Shown here one piece after another: positions 33,280 through 40,867 of a DNA stretch of 43,390 bases. Below the pieces are notes generated by a model. The model was given only the letters and a program-made list of their open reading frames with translations, was not told the DNA's origin and did no database searches. Made by a program: the position numbers and the translations under genes. Source of the DNA: Deltaproteobacteria bacterium (GTDB lineage Bacteria > Desulfobacterota > Syntrophobacteria > BM002); the NCBI GenBank assembly GCA_020347625.1, contig CP070735.1, positions 1,583,638 through 1,627,027 on the forward strand, given 5' to 3'. Position 1 is the first letter of the stretch, and the number at the start of each line of letters is the position of its first letter.

Positions 33280-33388
33280 ACTGACAGCTGGCAGCAGACA
33301 GCTAGCAGGTCGCAGCCAAGAAAAAATCCATAATCCCTCAATTCCTCAATCTGCAATCCGAAATCTGCAATCTGCAATCGTAAATCCT
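33280..33388. repeat. Word-repeat block (CAGCTGGCAGCAGACAG and AATCTGCAATC families)
   Basis: ACTGACAGCTGGCAGCAGAC plus AGCTAGCAGGTCGCAG (33280-33315) is followed by ATCCATAATCCCTCAATTCC, TCAATCTGCAATCCG, AAATCTGCAATC and TGCAATCGTAAATCC (33327-33388). Confidence 0.75.
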
Positions 33389-33489
33389 CCGGATCTGAAA
33401 TTGAGTAAAAAAATTAGATTCAGAACTCAATAAAAATTAGTTAGTTGATCTCAATCGGCAACTTTATCTTGCTTGTGAAACTTATCTTC

Positions 33490-33519
33490 TTGACCGGGAT
33501 CAATGGTTCAGAATAGACT
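33490..33519 (+). promoter_or_regulatory. Probable sigma-70 promoter of the TPP riboswitch transcript
   Basis: TTGACC (33490-33495) and TAGACT (33514-33519) are separated by 18 bases. Transcription would start near 33526, directly at the GACCCCAAG segment that is complementary to a stretch after the riboswitch. Confidence 0.45.
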
Positions 33520-33566
33520 GATTATGACCCCAAGGAGTCCCGCAAGAGACTCTCTCGGATCGTAAA

Positions 33567-33673
33567 CTGTTAGGGGTGCTGAAGGGAAGTTTTATAGCAA
33601 CCCGGAGGCTGAGAGTCGCCAAAAGCGACAACCCTCAAAACCTGACCTGGGTAATGCCAGCGCAGGGAAACAG
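33567..33673 (+). promoter_or_regulatory. TPP (THI-box) riboswitch
   Basis: All conserved THI-element blocks appear in order: GGGGTGC (33573-33579), GCTGAGAG (about 33608-33615), ACCC, AACCTGACCTGGGTAATGCC (about 33640-33658), and AGCGCAGGGAA (33659-33669). The P1 stem is CTGTT (33567-33571) with AACAG (33669-33673). A short P3 extension TCGCC-AAAA-GCGA is present. It should bind thiamine pyrophosphate. The next gene downstream is a peptidoglycan peptidase about 300 bases away with its own promoter, so no thiamine gene is obviously controlled. Confidence 0.93.
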
Positions 33674-33693
33674 GAAGACGTGAGGAAAGAGTC

Positions 33694-33725
33694 AAAAGTG
33701 AAGGCTACTTGGGGTCACTTTTTTC
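33694..33725 (+). terminator. Probable terminator hairpin after the TPP riboswitch
   Basis: AAAAGTGA (33694-33701) and TCACTTTT (33715-33722) are exact inverses with a 13-base loop, and the right arm runs into a T-tract (33719-33724). The stem is AT-rich and not very strong. The loop and right arm (CTTGGGGTCA, 33708-33717) can alternatively pair with TGACCCCAAG at 33525-33534. Confidence 0.55.
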
Positions 33726-33741
33726 TAAAAAAATGAAAGAA

Positions 33742-33834
33742 TCCAGGAACCAGGAGTCAGTAGCAAAGAGTAAATTAATTTTGATTGCTTTTCTCCTGAA
33801 TTCTGTCTCCTGACTACTCCTTAGTCCTGCCTAG
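33742..33834. repeat. Word-repeat block CCAGGAACCAGGAGTCAGTAG with inverted right arm
   Basis: ATCCAGGAACCAGGAGTCAG TAG (33741-33763) is answered by TCTCCTGAATTCTGTCTCCT GACTACTCC (33791-33819), its degenerate inverse, followed by TTAGTCCTGCCTAG. It stands where a gene regulated by the upstream riboswitch would be expected to begin. A 26-codon ATG frame at 33733 lies over it and is not convincing. Confidence 0.65.
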
Positions 33835-33848
33835 TATCATTTTCTTGC

Positions 33849-33879
33849 TTGACCAAATCCATTTAAGTTGGTGTATAAT
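33849..33879 (+). promoter_or_regulatory. Probable sigma-70 promoter of the M15 peptidase gene
   Basis: TTGACC (33849-33854) and a perfect TATAAT (33874-33879) are 19 bases apart, about 95 bases upstream of the peptidase start. The spacing is slightly long. Confidence 0.55.
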
Positions 33880-33974
33880 GCCCTTCAGCTTTCCGGTTTC
33901 TCCAAGAAAGCGGCTCTAGTGAAATTGTGGCCAGCAAATCCGCATCCTCATAATCGCGATCAAGTTGGTAGAAG

Positions 33975-34820
33975 ATGAAGAGAAGGGACTTTCTGAAGGC
34001 CGCTGTCACAGTAGTAATCGGAGGGAGTTTCGTTCCGGCGGCACTGGCGGAAATCCTACAAATCCCCCAATTCAGCACACCGAAAAATTTCGACAGTTAC
34101 ATCAAAGATTACCTCTACAAGATGCGGAACTTCGACGCGCATCACCAGGAAGATGTTTGTCTGAGCCGAGAACATTTTCAGCTCTTAAAGTCTTGCGTCG
34201 CTCGTTTCAAAAGGCTCCAGCTTACAGTAGGTTATGGCAACTTCTACCTGTTGGATTTTGACCAGGCGATAAGGGTCGCCCGTAATTACTCCCGGGTGGG
34301 GAGATTCTCCAAAGAGGAACTGAATTTTCTGGAAATGATCTTCTACGCTGATGCCGGTATCTACGGCTTTTTCGGCGAGAAGCCTCTGCAAAATCTCACC
34401 TCCAGAATTCAAAAACAGAAGGTCACCAAAGTGCCTTTCACCGGCAACTACCTCTACAAAGGTCCACCCCTTGATACTTACGAGAGGATCAAGCGGAATC
34501 TCGGCGATCAGGTAATCCTGACCTCAGGGGTGCGAAGTGTTAGCAAGCAGTTTTTGCTGTTTCTGGATAAAACCTATAAAAGCAATGGAAATCTTTCCCT
34601 GGCTTCTCGATCACTCGCCCCACCAGGATATTCCTACCATGGTATTGGTGATTTCGATGTGGGGCAGGCCGGCTATGGTGTAGACAACTTCACGGAACGC
34701 TTCACCACCACGGAAGTCTACAAGAAGCTACGAGACCTAGGATATGTTAATATCCGCTACGTAAGGGACAATCTGTTTGGGGTCCGCTTCGAGCCCTGGC
34801 ATATCAAGGTGAGCTCTTAG
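33975..34820 (+). CDS. Tat-exported M15-family (LAS/VanY-like) D-Ala-type peptidase
   Basis: The 281-residue protein begins MKRRDFLKAAVTVVIGGSFV, a twin-arginine-type signal with cleavage probably after ALA. The C-terminal half shows the LAS metallopeptidase zinc motifs: SYHGIGDFDVG (S-x-H-x-x-G-x-x-x-D, here with GDFD instead of the usual A-x-D) and FEPWHIKV (E-x-WH, catalytic Glu and third ligand). TSGVRS lies earlier as in VanY-like carboxypeptidases. The N-terminal half (about 30-165) is a helical region I do not recognise. It should cut peptide stems of peptidoglycan in the periplasm. The M99 carboxypeptidase follows on the same strand. The ribosome binding site is weak. Confidence 0.8.
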   Translation: MKRRDFLKAAVTVVIGGSFVPAALAEILQIPQFSTPKNFDSYIKDYLYKMRNFDAHHQEDVCLSREHFQLLKSCVARFKRLQLTVGYGNFYLLDFDQAIRVARNYSRVGRFSKEELNFLEMIFYADAGIYGFFGEKPLQNLTSRIQKQKVTKVPFTGNYLYKGPPLDTYERIKRNLGDQVILTSGVRSVSKQFLLFLDKTYKSNGNLSLASRSLAPPGYSYHGIGDFDVGQAGYGVDNFTERFTTTEVYKKLRDLGYVNIRYVRDNLFGVRFEPWHIKVSS

Positions 34821-34975
34821 CTACGGATGATTGGTGTTGTTGTGCCGCCTTGACAGGACAGGGTTAAAGAGCGAACCTTATAAGACTGACAGAATGATTT
34901 GCAGTTGAATCCCCTAAGCGGTGGGGAACAGCCGGCTGAAGGGGAATATCAGCGGGTCAGGTCCAATTGGAAGAT
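34821..34975 (+). other. Leader of the Csd4-like gene; folded GAATCCCC...GGGGAA region
   Basis: No gene is present. From about 34907 the leader contains GAATCCCC, TAAGCGGT, GGGGAACA, the palindrome CAGCCGGCTG, and then AAGGGGAAT. CCCC/GGGG closes one small hairpin and CAGC/GCTG another. The order GAATCC - stem - GGGGA - stem - GGGG-AAT loosely recalls the first half of the ydaO-type (cyclic-di-AMP) riboswitch, but the second half is not recognisable before the start codon, so this is not called as a riboswitch. Confidence 0.3.
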
Positions 34976-36376
34976 ATGAAAAAGTTTGTCGCCACAGTTT
35001 TCGCATGCCTATTAGTTCTTGCGAACCCCTCCTTCGCAGAGAACATCAAGTTTACGCTTCACAAGCTGGATTCAGGCCGAAAAGGGAACACGGTACTTGT
35101 GATTGGCGGCATACAGGGCGATGAACCGGGAGGCTTCAATGCCGCCTCGCTGCTTGTGACCCACTACAAGATCCTTAAGGGCAACGTCTGGGTCGTGCCC
35201 AACTTGAACTTCATCAGTATCATTAAGCGCTCGAGAGGCGTACATGGCGACCTCAATCGCAAGTTCGCCGCCATTCGACGCACCGATCCGGAATTCAGTA
35301 CCATCGAAAAGGTCAAGGAGCTCATCCTGGATGAGCAGGTGGATATGGTTCTGAACCTCCACGACGGTAGCGGCTTCTACCGTCCGAGCTACATTGACCG
35401 GACCCATAATCCTTACCGCTGGGGACAGAGCATCATCATCGACCAGGAGCGGATCGAGGTCGAACCTTTCGGCGACCTCGGCTCGATTGCCGGGGATGTG
35501 GTCGCAGACATTAACCGGTATTTATTCTCAGAAGAAGATGCCTATCACGTCAAGAATACCAGGACCAAGCTTGGGAATGTGGAGATGTCCAAGACCCTCA
35601 CCTATTACGCGATCCGAAACCTTAAGCCGGCCTTTGGCCTCGAGGTGAGCAAGAGTTTTACAACCTACGAGCGAGCCTACTACCATCTCCGGGCACTGGA
35701 AGCTTACATGGACTTGTTGGGAATTGAGTACGAAAAAAACTTCCAGCTTTCTGCAAACTCCGTGAAGAGCGCAATAGAGAATAACGTCCAACTCGCCTTC
35801 TACGGCAACAAAATCATCCTGGACGTCAAGAACGCCAGGAGGAGGCTCGGCTACATTCCCCTCAAGAAAGCTTCTGAGATTGTATTCAAGCCGAGCAACC
35901 CCCTGATCGCCGTCGTGGAACACGGAAGAAGCTATAGAGTCTACCACGGTAACCGCAGAATAACTCGACTCTACCCCCAATATTTCGATTACGACTTCAG
36001 CATCGACGGTATCTCCATGAACGTGGACGGCAACCAAAAATATGTGGACTTCGGCAAGATGGTAGGCGTGGGAAAATCTTTTCTGGTGGAGTCCAGAGAT
36101 GGCTACCGGGTCAATGTAATAGGATTCAGGAAGCCGGGCATGACCAGTGAATGTGGAATCCCCATTGAACAAAACCACATAGAGCAGAGGTTCTCCCTGG
36201 ACAAGACAGGCCAGATTTATCGGGTCGAGGTCTACCGCGGAGAGAAATTCGCCGGGATGGTATTGGTGAACTTCTCGGGCGACCATGAAAGCCTTATCGC
36301 ATCCAACCCCTCAAAGCCATCACCGGCGACCCCTTCAGACTGGCGAGACGCCTCTTCGGCTCCCACCGGCCGCTAG
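34976..36376 (+). CDS. M99-family D,L-carboxypeptidase, Csd4/Pgp1-like cell-shape enzyme
   Basis: The ATG at 34976 is chosen because a typical signal peptide follows (MKKFVATVFACLLVLANPSF, cleavage after FAE or near); a TTG at 34967 is less likely. In the mature 466-residue protein the zinc ligands read Gln47, Glu50 (GGIQGDEPGG) and His129 (NLHDGSG), with a catalytic Glu223 (FGLEVSKS). These match Helicobacter pylori Csd4 (Gln46, Glu49, His128, Glu222, as I recall them) shifted by one. The Gln ligand is characteristic of M99. The rest has two further beta-domains, about the same length as Csd4 (438). Csd4 trims muropeptide tripeptides to dipeptides and sets helical or curved shape. It probably works with the M15 peptidase encoded upstream. 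Confidence 0.85.
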   Translation: MKKFVATVFACLLVLANPSFAENIKFTLHKLDSGRKGNTVLVIGGIQGDEPGGFNAASLLVTHYKILKGNVWVVPNLNFISIIKRSRGVHGDLNRKFAAIRRTDPEFSTIEKVKELILDEQVDMVLNLHDGSGFYRPSYIDRTHNPYRWGQSIIIDQERIEVEPFGDLGSIAGDVVADINRYLFSEEDAYHVKNTRTKLGNVEMSKTLTYYAIRNLKPAFGLEVSKSFTTYERAYYHLRALEAYMDLLGIEYEKNFQLSANSVKSAIENNVQLAFYGNKIILDVKNARRRLGYIPLKKASEIVFKPSNPLIAVVEHGRSYRVYHGNRRITRLYPQYFDYDFSIDGISMNVDGNQKYVDFGKMVGVGKSFLVESRDGYRVNVIGFRKPGMTSECGIPIEQNHIEQRFSLDKTGQIYRVEVYRGEKFAGMVLVNFSGDHESLIASNPSKPSPATPSDWRDASSAPTGR

Positions 36377-36912
36377 TACATCTATCCCCTATTTCTCTTC
36401 AAATCCGCAATCAAAGAATCCAATGGATACAAGGCGCAAGGCGCAGGGCACAAGGCACAAGGCACAGGGTTTAAATGTCGTCTGCCATCCGTCCTCCTCC
36501 TGCCCGCTGTCTGCTGCCAGCTGACCCCCAACCTATATCTCCAATCCTCAATTCCTTGAATCTATAATCTCAGATCTCAAATCCCACATCTCACATCCCA
36601 AATCAAAGAATCCAGTAGCCAGTAGCCAGTAGTTGAGGGGAACTCCGTATTGATTGTTTTTCTACCGTCTCCTATCGCCTGTCTCCTGACTCTCGCTTCA
36701 TGCTTTTTCAGCAACGGACGACGGACAACTGACAAAACGCTCTCTGTCTTCTGTCTTTTAGCTGTCAGCTGCAAGCTGCCCGCTGTCTCCCTGATACATG
36801 CTCCAATATTGGCACCAGCCTTGCATTAAAACCCAATGGAAAATAATGGCCCCTCTTTCATTTTGCTGACTCCCTCGAGGGGACAGCCATTCTGGTCATT
36901 GGATGGTGAGCC
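36377..36912. repeat. 536-base gap made of word-repeat families
   Basis: No gene was found. Words in order: AATCCGCAATC (36401), AAGGCGCAAGGCGCAGGGCA plus CAAGGCACAAGGCACAGGG (36432-36470), CTGCCCGCTGTCTGCTGCCA plus GCTGAC (36500-36525), CAATCCTCAATTCC (about 36541-36555), ATCTCAGATCTCAAATCCCA plus CATCTCACATCCC (about 36567-36599), TCCAGTAGCCAGTAGCCAGT AG (36611-36632), TCTCCTATCGCCTGTCTCCT GACTCTCG (about 36667-36695), AACGGACGACGGACAACTGA CAAAACG (36713-36739), TCTCTGTCTTCTGTC (about 36742-36757), and AGCTGTCAGCTGCAAGCTGC CCGCTGTC (36760-36787). From about 36800 to 36912 the sequence is ordinary and probably holds the promoter of the PilZ gene. Confidence 0.8.
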
Positions 36913-37455
36913 GTGCAACAATGCAGACGAGAGTATTCCAGGGTTGACGTCTCCTGGCCTGCTAGCATTTTCACTTCTGCCGGGTTTATCGACGGGCGGG
37001 TTAAGAATGTCAGTATCGGCGGAGCACTTATCAATTGTCGCAGTCTGCCTAACCTGGAAGAAACCTTTAGCCTAACCATTGAAATACCCGATTATCTCTT
37101 CCCGGTGTCGGCCGTGGTAAAGAAAGTCAGGTTAAATGTTTATGACAGTGACGGTGATGAAACACCTGCATCCTATGATCTGGCAGTTCAGTTCATAGAT
37201 ATGACCAGTGAAGATCGAAAAGTCTTCATCAATGCCATTGAGAAAGCGGTCCGGACACAGCACATTCGTCCCGTAAAAGAAGAGACGGTTCGCCCCGCTT
37301 CCGACAGAATCGACAACAGCCTTCTGGTTTCGGTGGAAAAGCTGTCAACATCCCTTGGACGCTCCTTTAAGGATCTTCTGGAGGAAGCCCTCCAGGATCT
37401 TATTTCTAAGTACGATAAAGGACCCGCCGAAAAAGACCGCTCCATTAGGTTATAG
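36913..37455 (+). CDS. PilZ-domain protein with C-terminal helical tail
   Basis: The start is a GTG at 36913 with GGTGAG just upstream. The 180-residue protein opens with RREYSRVDVSWPASI, the R-x-x-x-R part of the PilZ c-di-GMP site, followed by VKNVSIGGALINC, the N-x-S-x-x-G part. The beta-barrel runs to about residue 110. The last part (about 120-180) is helical and charged (SLGRSFKDLLEEALQDLISK), which could mediate dimerisation or partner contacts. It probably responds to cyclic di-GMP. No other c-di-GMP gene is in the window. Confidence 0.88.
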   Translation: MQQCRREYSRVDVSWPASIFTSAGFIDGRVKNVSIGGALINCRSLPNLEETFSLTIEIPDYLFPVSAVVKKVRLNVYDSDGDETPASYDLAVQFIDMTSEDRKVFINAIEKAVRTQHIRPVKEETVRPASDRIDNSLLVSVEKLSTSLGRSFKDLLEEALQDLISKYDKGPAEKDRSIRL

Positions 37456-37483
37456 TTTTCGGGCAAGGTTCTACGAAATTCAC

Positions 37484-37580
37484 AATCCCTCAATCCCTCA
37501 ATCCCTCAATCCCCCAATTTTTCGCTATGCGCTATGCGCTATGCGCTTTGCGTATCCAACAACGGACAACTGACAAAACG
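37484..37580. repeat. Tandem word runs: CAATCCCT, GCGCTATGC and ACGGACAACTGACAAAACG
   Basis: CAATCCCTCAATCCCTCAAT CCCTCAATCCCCC (37483-37515) has four 8-base units. CGCTATGCGCTATGCGCTAT GCGCTTTGCG (37523-37552) has almost four units. CAACAACGGACAACTGACAA AACG (37557-37580) repeats the word at 36711-36739 and, inverted, 12799-12817. The block follows the PilZ gene and no gene is present. Confidence 0.85.
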
Positions 37581-37657
37581 CCAGAATGCTTGTTGTACAG
37601 ACCATTTTTGATTATTCTTAATGACCAAACTTTCCTTCAATCTGAGAGGTGGATGAT

Positions 37658-38758
37658 ATGAGCAAGCTATTTGAAGAGACGGTAATCAATGGCATGGCCC
37701 TGTCGAACCGGTTTATCCGTTCGGCGACCTACGAAGGGATGGCAACCGACGAAGGAGCAGTCACCCCAGAGCTGAGCGAGCTGATGGTAAGCCTTGTGGA
37801 AGGAGGTGTGGGACTGATTATTACAGGTCATGCCTTCGTTCGAAAAGACGGCCAGGCTGGGCCCCGGCAGCTCGGTGTTTACAAGGACGAACTCATCGCA
37901 GGTCTTCAGGCGATGAGCAATGCGGTGCATGATAAAGGTGGCAAGATTGTCCTGCAACTCGCCCATGGTGGGATCTTTGCAAATGCAGAGCTCAGCGGAC
38001 AAATACCCATTGGACCTTCTGCGGTGGAGGGTCAATCAGATTCACGCTCAAGAGAGATGACGGCCCAGGATATTCAAGAGGTAGTTGAGGACTTTGGCGA
38101 AGCTGCAAAAAGGGCTAAAGGGGCGGGATTCGATGGCGTCCAAATCCATTGCGCCCACGGCTACCTCCTCAGCGAGTTTCTTTCGCCAATTTTTAATCAG
38201 CGTTCAGATGAGTATGGTGGAACCGTTGAAAACCGGGCAAGGGCTCTTATGGAAGCGCTCCAGGCTGTCCGAAAAAGGGTGGGACCGGATTACCCCGTCC
38301 TGGTAAAAATAAACTGTCAAGACTTTGCCGAAAATGGCCTTGCGTTAGAAGATTCTGTTCAGATAGGAACCATGCTTGCCGATGGTGGAATTGATGCGAT
38401 TGAACTCAGCGGCGGACTACCGACTTCCCGTAAGTTCAGTCCCGTTCGGATGGGAATCAAGTCTGAGGAGAAAGAGGCCTATCATCAGAATGAAGCCAGG
38501 GCCTTCAAAGAAAGAATTAAGGTGCCCCTGATTCTTGTGGGCGGGGTTAGATCCTATCATCTGGCTGAGCGGCTGGTTGAAGAGGGTGTAACCGATTACA
38601 TCTCCATGGCTCGACCCTTTATCCGCGAGCCCGGATTGATCAACCGCTGGCGGTCTGGCGATTTGCAGAAATCAACCTGCATCTCAGACAACAGATGCTT
38701 TGGCCCGGCAGGGTCAGGGGAGGGCGTATATTGCGTGACCGAAACCAAGGAAAAGTGA
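37658..38758 (+). CDS. NADH:flavin oxidoreductase, old yellow enzyme family
   Basis: GAGAGGTGG lies 5 bases before the ATG at 37658, so this start is preferred to a GTG at 37649. The 366-residue TIM-barrel flavoprotein starts with LFEETVINGMALSNRFIRSA, has QLAHGG, the substrate-binding pair in HCAHGYLLSEFLSP (His and His in the family's H-x-x-H position), the NQRSDEYGGTVENR stretch, and the late ILVGGVRS and SMARPFIREP FMN-phosphate motifs. It ends in a Cys-containing tail (STCISDNRCFGPA) like the cluster-binding region of some longer members, but the C-terminal reductase domain of these is absent. It reduces activated alkenes or related substrates; the natural substrate is unknown. Confidence 0.9.
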   Translation: MSKLFEETVINGMALSNRFIRSATYEGMATDEGAVTPELSELMVSLVEGGVGLIITGHAFVRKDGQAGPRQLGVYKDELIAGLQAMSNAVHDKGGKIVLQLAHGGIFANAELSGQIPIGPSAVEGQSDSRSREMTAQDIQEVVEDFGEAAKRAKGAGFDGVQIHCAHGYLLSEFLSPIFNQRSDEYGGTVENRARALMEALQAVRKRVGPDYPVLVKINCQDFAENGLALEDSVQIGTMLADGGIDAIELSGGLPTSRKFSPVRMGIKSEEKEAYHQNEARAFKERIKVPLILVGGVRSYHLAERLVEEGVTDYISMARPFIREPGLINRWRSGDLQKSTCISDNRCFGPAGSGEGVYCVTETKEK

Positions 38759-38863
38759 CCTCCCGTAAATATATCCCTATCTTTCTTGCGTTAGCTGTAT
38801 GCTGTCGTTATAGCGATTGGTGCCAACTGCTAGGGATAAGGCGGCTAAAAGGGGCCATTTTCT

Positions 38864-40675
38864 ATGAAAATAAAAGTTAAAGTACTACTTCAAGTTTCGG
38901 CTGTTCTGCTTGCAGGGTTATTTTTCTCGTGCACCACAATTTGGGACGCTGATACATCCGGTAAGTCCGAGGTTCACCACCTGGTGGTTCTTCATACTAA
39001 TGATACGCATGGTCATCCTGTGAAGTTTCTCAAGTATCCCGCGCCGGATGTTGGGGGACTTCCCGCACGGGCAACACTCGTCAAGCGAATAAAGGGAGAA
39101 GTCGACAATGTCCTGGTCTTGGATGCAGGGGATATCAATATTGGCAGGCCCGAGTCTACACTCTTCGATGCGAAACCGGACATAGAGGGATACAACTACA
39201 TCGGCTACGATGCCATGACGCTTGGAAACCACGAGTTCGATAACCCGTTAGAGGTGTTAGAAGAGCAAATGAAGTTGGCGGAATTTCCGTTTCTTTCTGC
39301 CAATGTCAAAAAGGAAAACGGCGCATACCTGGCTCGACCATACATAGTGAAGGAATTTGAGGGTTTCAAGGTAGCGATCTTTGGCCTTACCACCAAAGAT
39401 ACCGAGTTTATTGCAAACCCCAAGCACATCAAGAACTTTGTATTAGAAGATGAAATTGACGTCGCCAGGACTCTCGTTCCAGAGTTACGAAAGAAAGCAG
39501 ATGTCGTAATAGCTCTGGTTCACATGGGCATATACGACTCTTCTGAAAAAGGCTCCAAGAGGCTGGCCTCTGAGGTGAGAGGTATTGATTTGATTGTAGA
39601 TGGGCACACCCATACAAGGCTCGACGCACCAATTGCCATAAGAAATCCCCATTCGGGCCAGAGCACGATTATAGTCCAAGCATGGGAGTGGGGACTTCTT
39701 CTCGGGAAAGTTGATCTCTTCATACAGGACAAAAGAGTTATCGACTACAGATTTGAGGCAATTCCCATCAATCTTAAAAGAGTGGTGCAGAAGCCGGATG
39801 GCACCAAGGTATATCAATTTTTGGGTGAGATGATCCCGGAAGAACAGGAACTCCTAATACGGTTGGAGCCCTATGTTGCCAGAGCGAACGGGCTCCTATC
39901 TGAAGTTGTGGGTAAGGCTGAAACAACGCTATTTGTCGAGGGTGTGAGAGAAAAGGAAACCCCGCTGGGAAATCTGGTTGCTGACTCCATGCTCTGGTAC
40001 ACAAAAGACATGGGGGTGGACTTTGCCCTGCAAAACGGCGGTGGTATCAGAGCCGATCTGCCCAAAGGACCCATTACCAGAGGGACGATTCTTGAACTGC
40101 TTCCCTTTGACAATTCTGTGGTTGTCCTGACCCTGGATGGTTCCACTGTCCAATCTCTTTTTGAGCATATAGCTAGCGTATCGGGAGGTCAGGGCGGTTT
40201 CCCTCAGGTGTCCAAAGGTCTATCCTTCAAGATAAATTCGGCAACTCAACGATGTGAAGAAATAAGGATAAACGGCAAAAGGCTGGATACCAGCAGGACA
40301 TATAAGATCGCGACCAACTCGTATTTGGCTGGGGGTGGAGACGGGTACAATATGTTTCTCAACGCTTTAAGTAAATATGATTGTTCAATTTTCCAGAGAG
40401 ATGTTCTGGCTGAATACATTGAGTACCTCGGTGGAACAGTTAAACCGCAAGTTAGCGGCAGAATTAATTTTGTAGGAAAAGAAGTGCACAACAGGCCATT
40501 TCAGCAGGCAGCTTGCAGCCAGCAGCGGGCAGCAAGAGGACAGAAGACAGAGGACAAAAGGCAGTTCCCTTGTGCCTTGCGCCCTGCGCCTTGTGCCCCT
40601 ATCTTCATGCCCTACTTGTCCGGCCATAGCCCTTGGGCGACGGCGGATGATCTATGCCAGCCTACTGGCTATTGA
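38864..40675 (+). CDS. 5'-Nucleotidase/UshA-type lipoprotein, with repeat-encoded C-terminus
   Basis: The protein has a signal peptide with lipobox LFFSC and Cys23, then a metallophosphoesterase domain with HTNDTHGH, DAGD, GNHEFD and VDGHTHT, and a 5'-nucleotidase C-terminal domain with NGGGIRADLPKGPI and NSYLAGGGDGY. It should hydrolyse nucleotides or similar phosphoesters in the periplasm or on the cell surface. The family domain ends near VSGRINFVGKEVHN (about residue 543). The remaining 60 or so codons (from about 40493) read through CAGCAGGCAGC and AGAGGACAG word repeats, encoding RAARGQKTEDKRQ and similar low-complexity residues. The natural stop appears displaced by spacer repeats, giving an aberrant tail. 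Confidence 0.9.
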   Translation: MKIKVKVLLQVSAVLLAGLFFSCTTIWDADTSGKSEVHHLVVLHTNDTHGHPVKFLKYPAPDVGGLPARATLVKRIKGEVDNVLVLDAGDINIGRPESTLFDAKPDIEGYNYIGYDAMTLGNHEFDNPLEVLEEQMKLAEFPFLSANVKKENGAYLARPYIVKEFEGFKVAIFGLTTKDTEFIANPKHIKNFVLEDEIDVARTLVPELRKKADVVIALVHMGIYDSSEKGSKRLASEVRGIDLIVDGHTHTRLDAPIAIRNPHSGQSTIIVQAWEWGLLLGKVDLFIQDKRVIDYRFEAIPINLKRVVQKPDGTKVYQFLGEMIPEEQELLIRLEPYVARANGLLSEVVGKAETTLFVEGVREKETPLGNLVADSMLWYTKDMGVDFALQNGGGIRADLPKGPITRGTILELLPFDNSVVVLTLDGSTVQSLFEHIASVSGGQGGFPQVSKGLSFKINSATQRCEEIRINGKRLDTSRTYKIATNSYLAGGGDGYNMFLNALSKYDCSIFQRDVLAEYIEYLGGTVKPQVSGRINFVGKEVHNRPFQQAACSQQRAARGQKTEDKRQFPCALRPAPCAPIFMPYLSGHSPWATADDLCQPTGY

Positions 40676-40756
40676 CTACTGACTGCTGTAATCTTTGATT
40701 GGTAACTTCATCCTACAATTAATGACAGCGAAGAGTAATGACGCGAAGCTCATTTG
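40499..40756. repeat. Word-repeat block overlapping the end of the 5'-nucleotidase gene
   Basis: CAGCAGGCAGCTTGCAGCCA GCAGCGGGCAGC (40503-40534) and AGAGGACAGAAGACAGAGGA C (40536-40556) are inside the reading frame. They are followed by CCCTTGTGCCTTGCGCCCTG CGCCTTGTGCCCC (about 40567-40599), TACTGGCTATTGACTACTGA CTGCTG (40664-40689), and AATGACAGCGAAGAGTAATG ACGCGAAGCTC (40721-40751). Five families occur within 260 bases. Confidence 0.85.
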
Positions 40757-40867
40757 ACACACAGGCATCGCCATCTTATTTTCTATTCGTAATAAGTTAG
40801 ATGCATTAGAATGTACTTAGAAAACGGCAAGAACGCATCGCGTGACAGAACTCAGGGGTATAGTCTC

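Noticed and set aside
33733..33813. A 26-codon ORF directly after the TPP riboswitch as a leader peptide
   Set aside because: It is made of the local word repeat, lacks a ribosome binding site and shows no codon pattern of regulatory interest.
35528..36286. A 252-codon minus-strand frame opposite the M99 carboxypeptidase gene
   Set aside because: The plus strand encodes conserved catalytic residues throughout; the minus frame has no recognisable features.
37484..37580. CRISPR array or minisatellite interpretation of the tandem words
   Set aside because: Units are 8-19 bases, with no spacers of constant length and no cas genes; families change within a few tens of bases.
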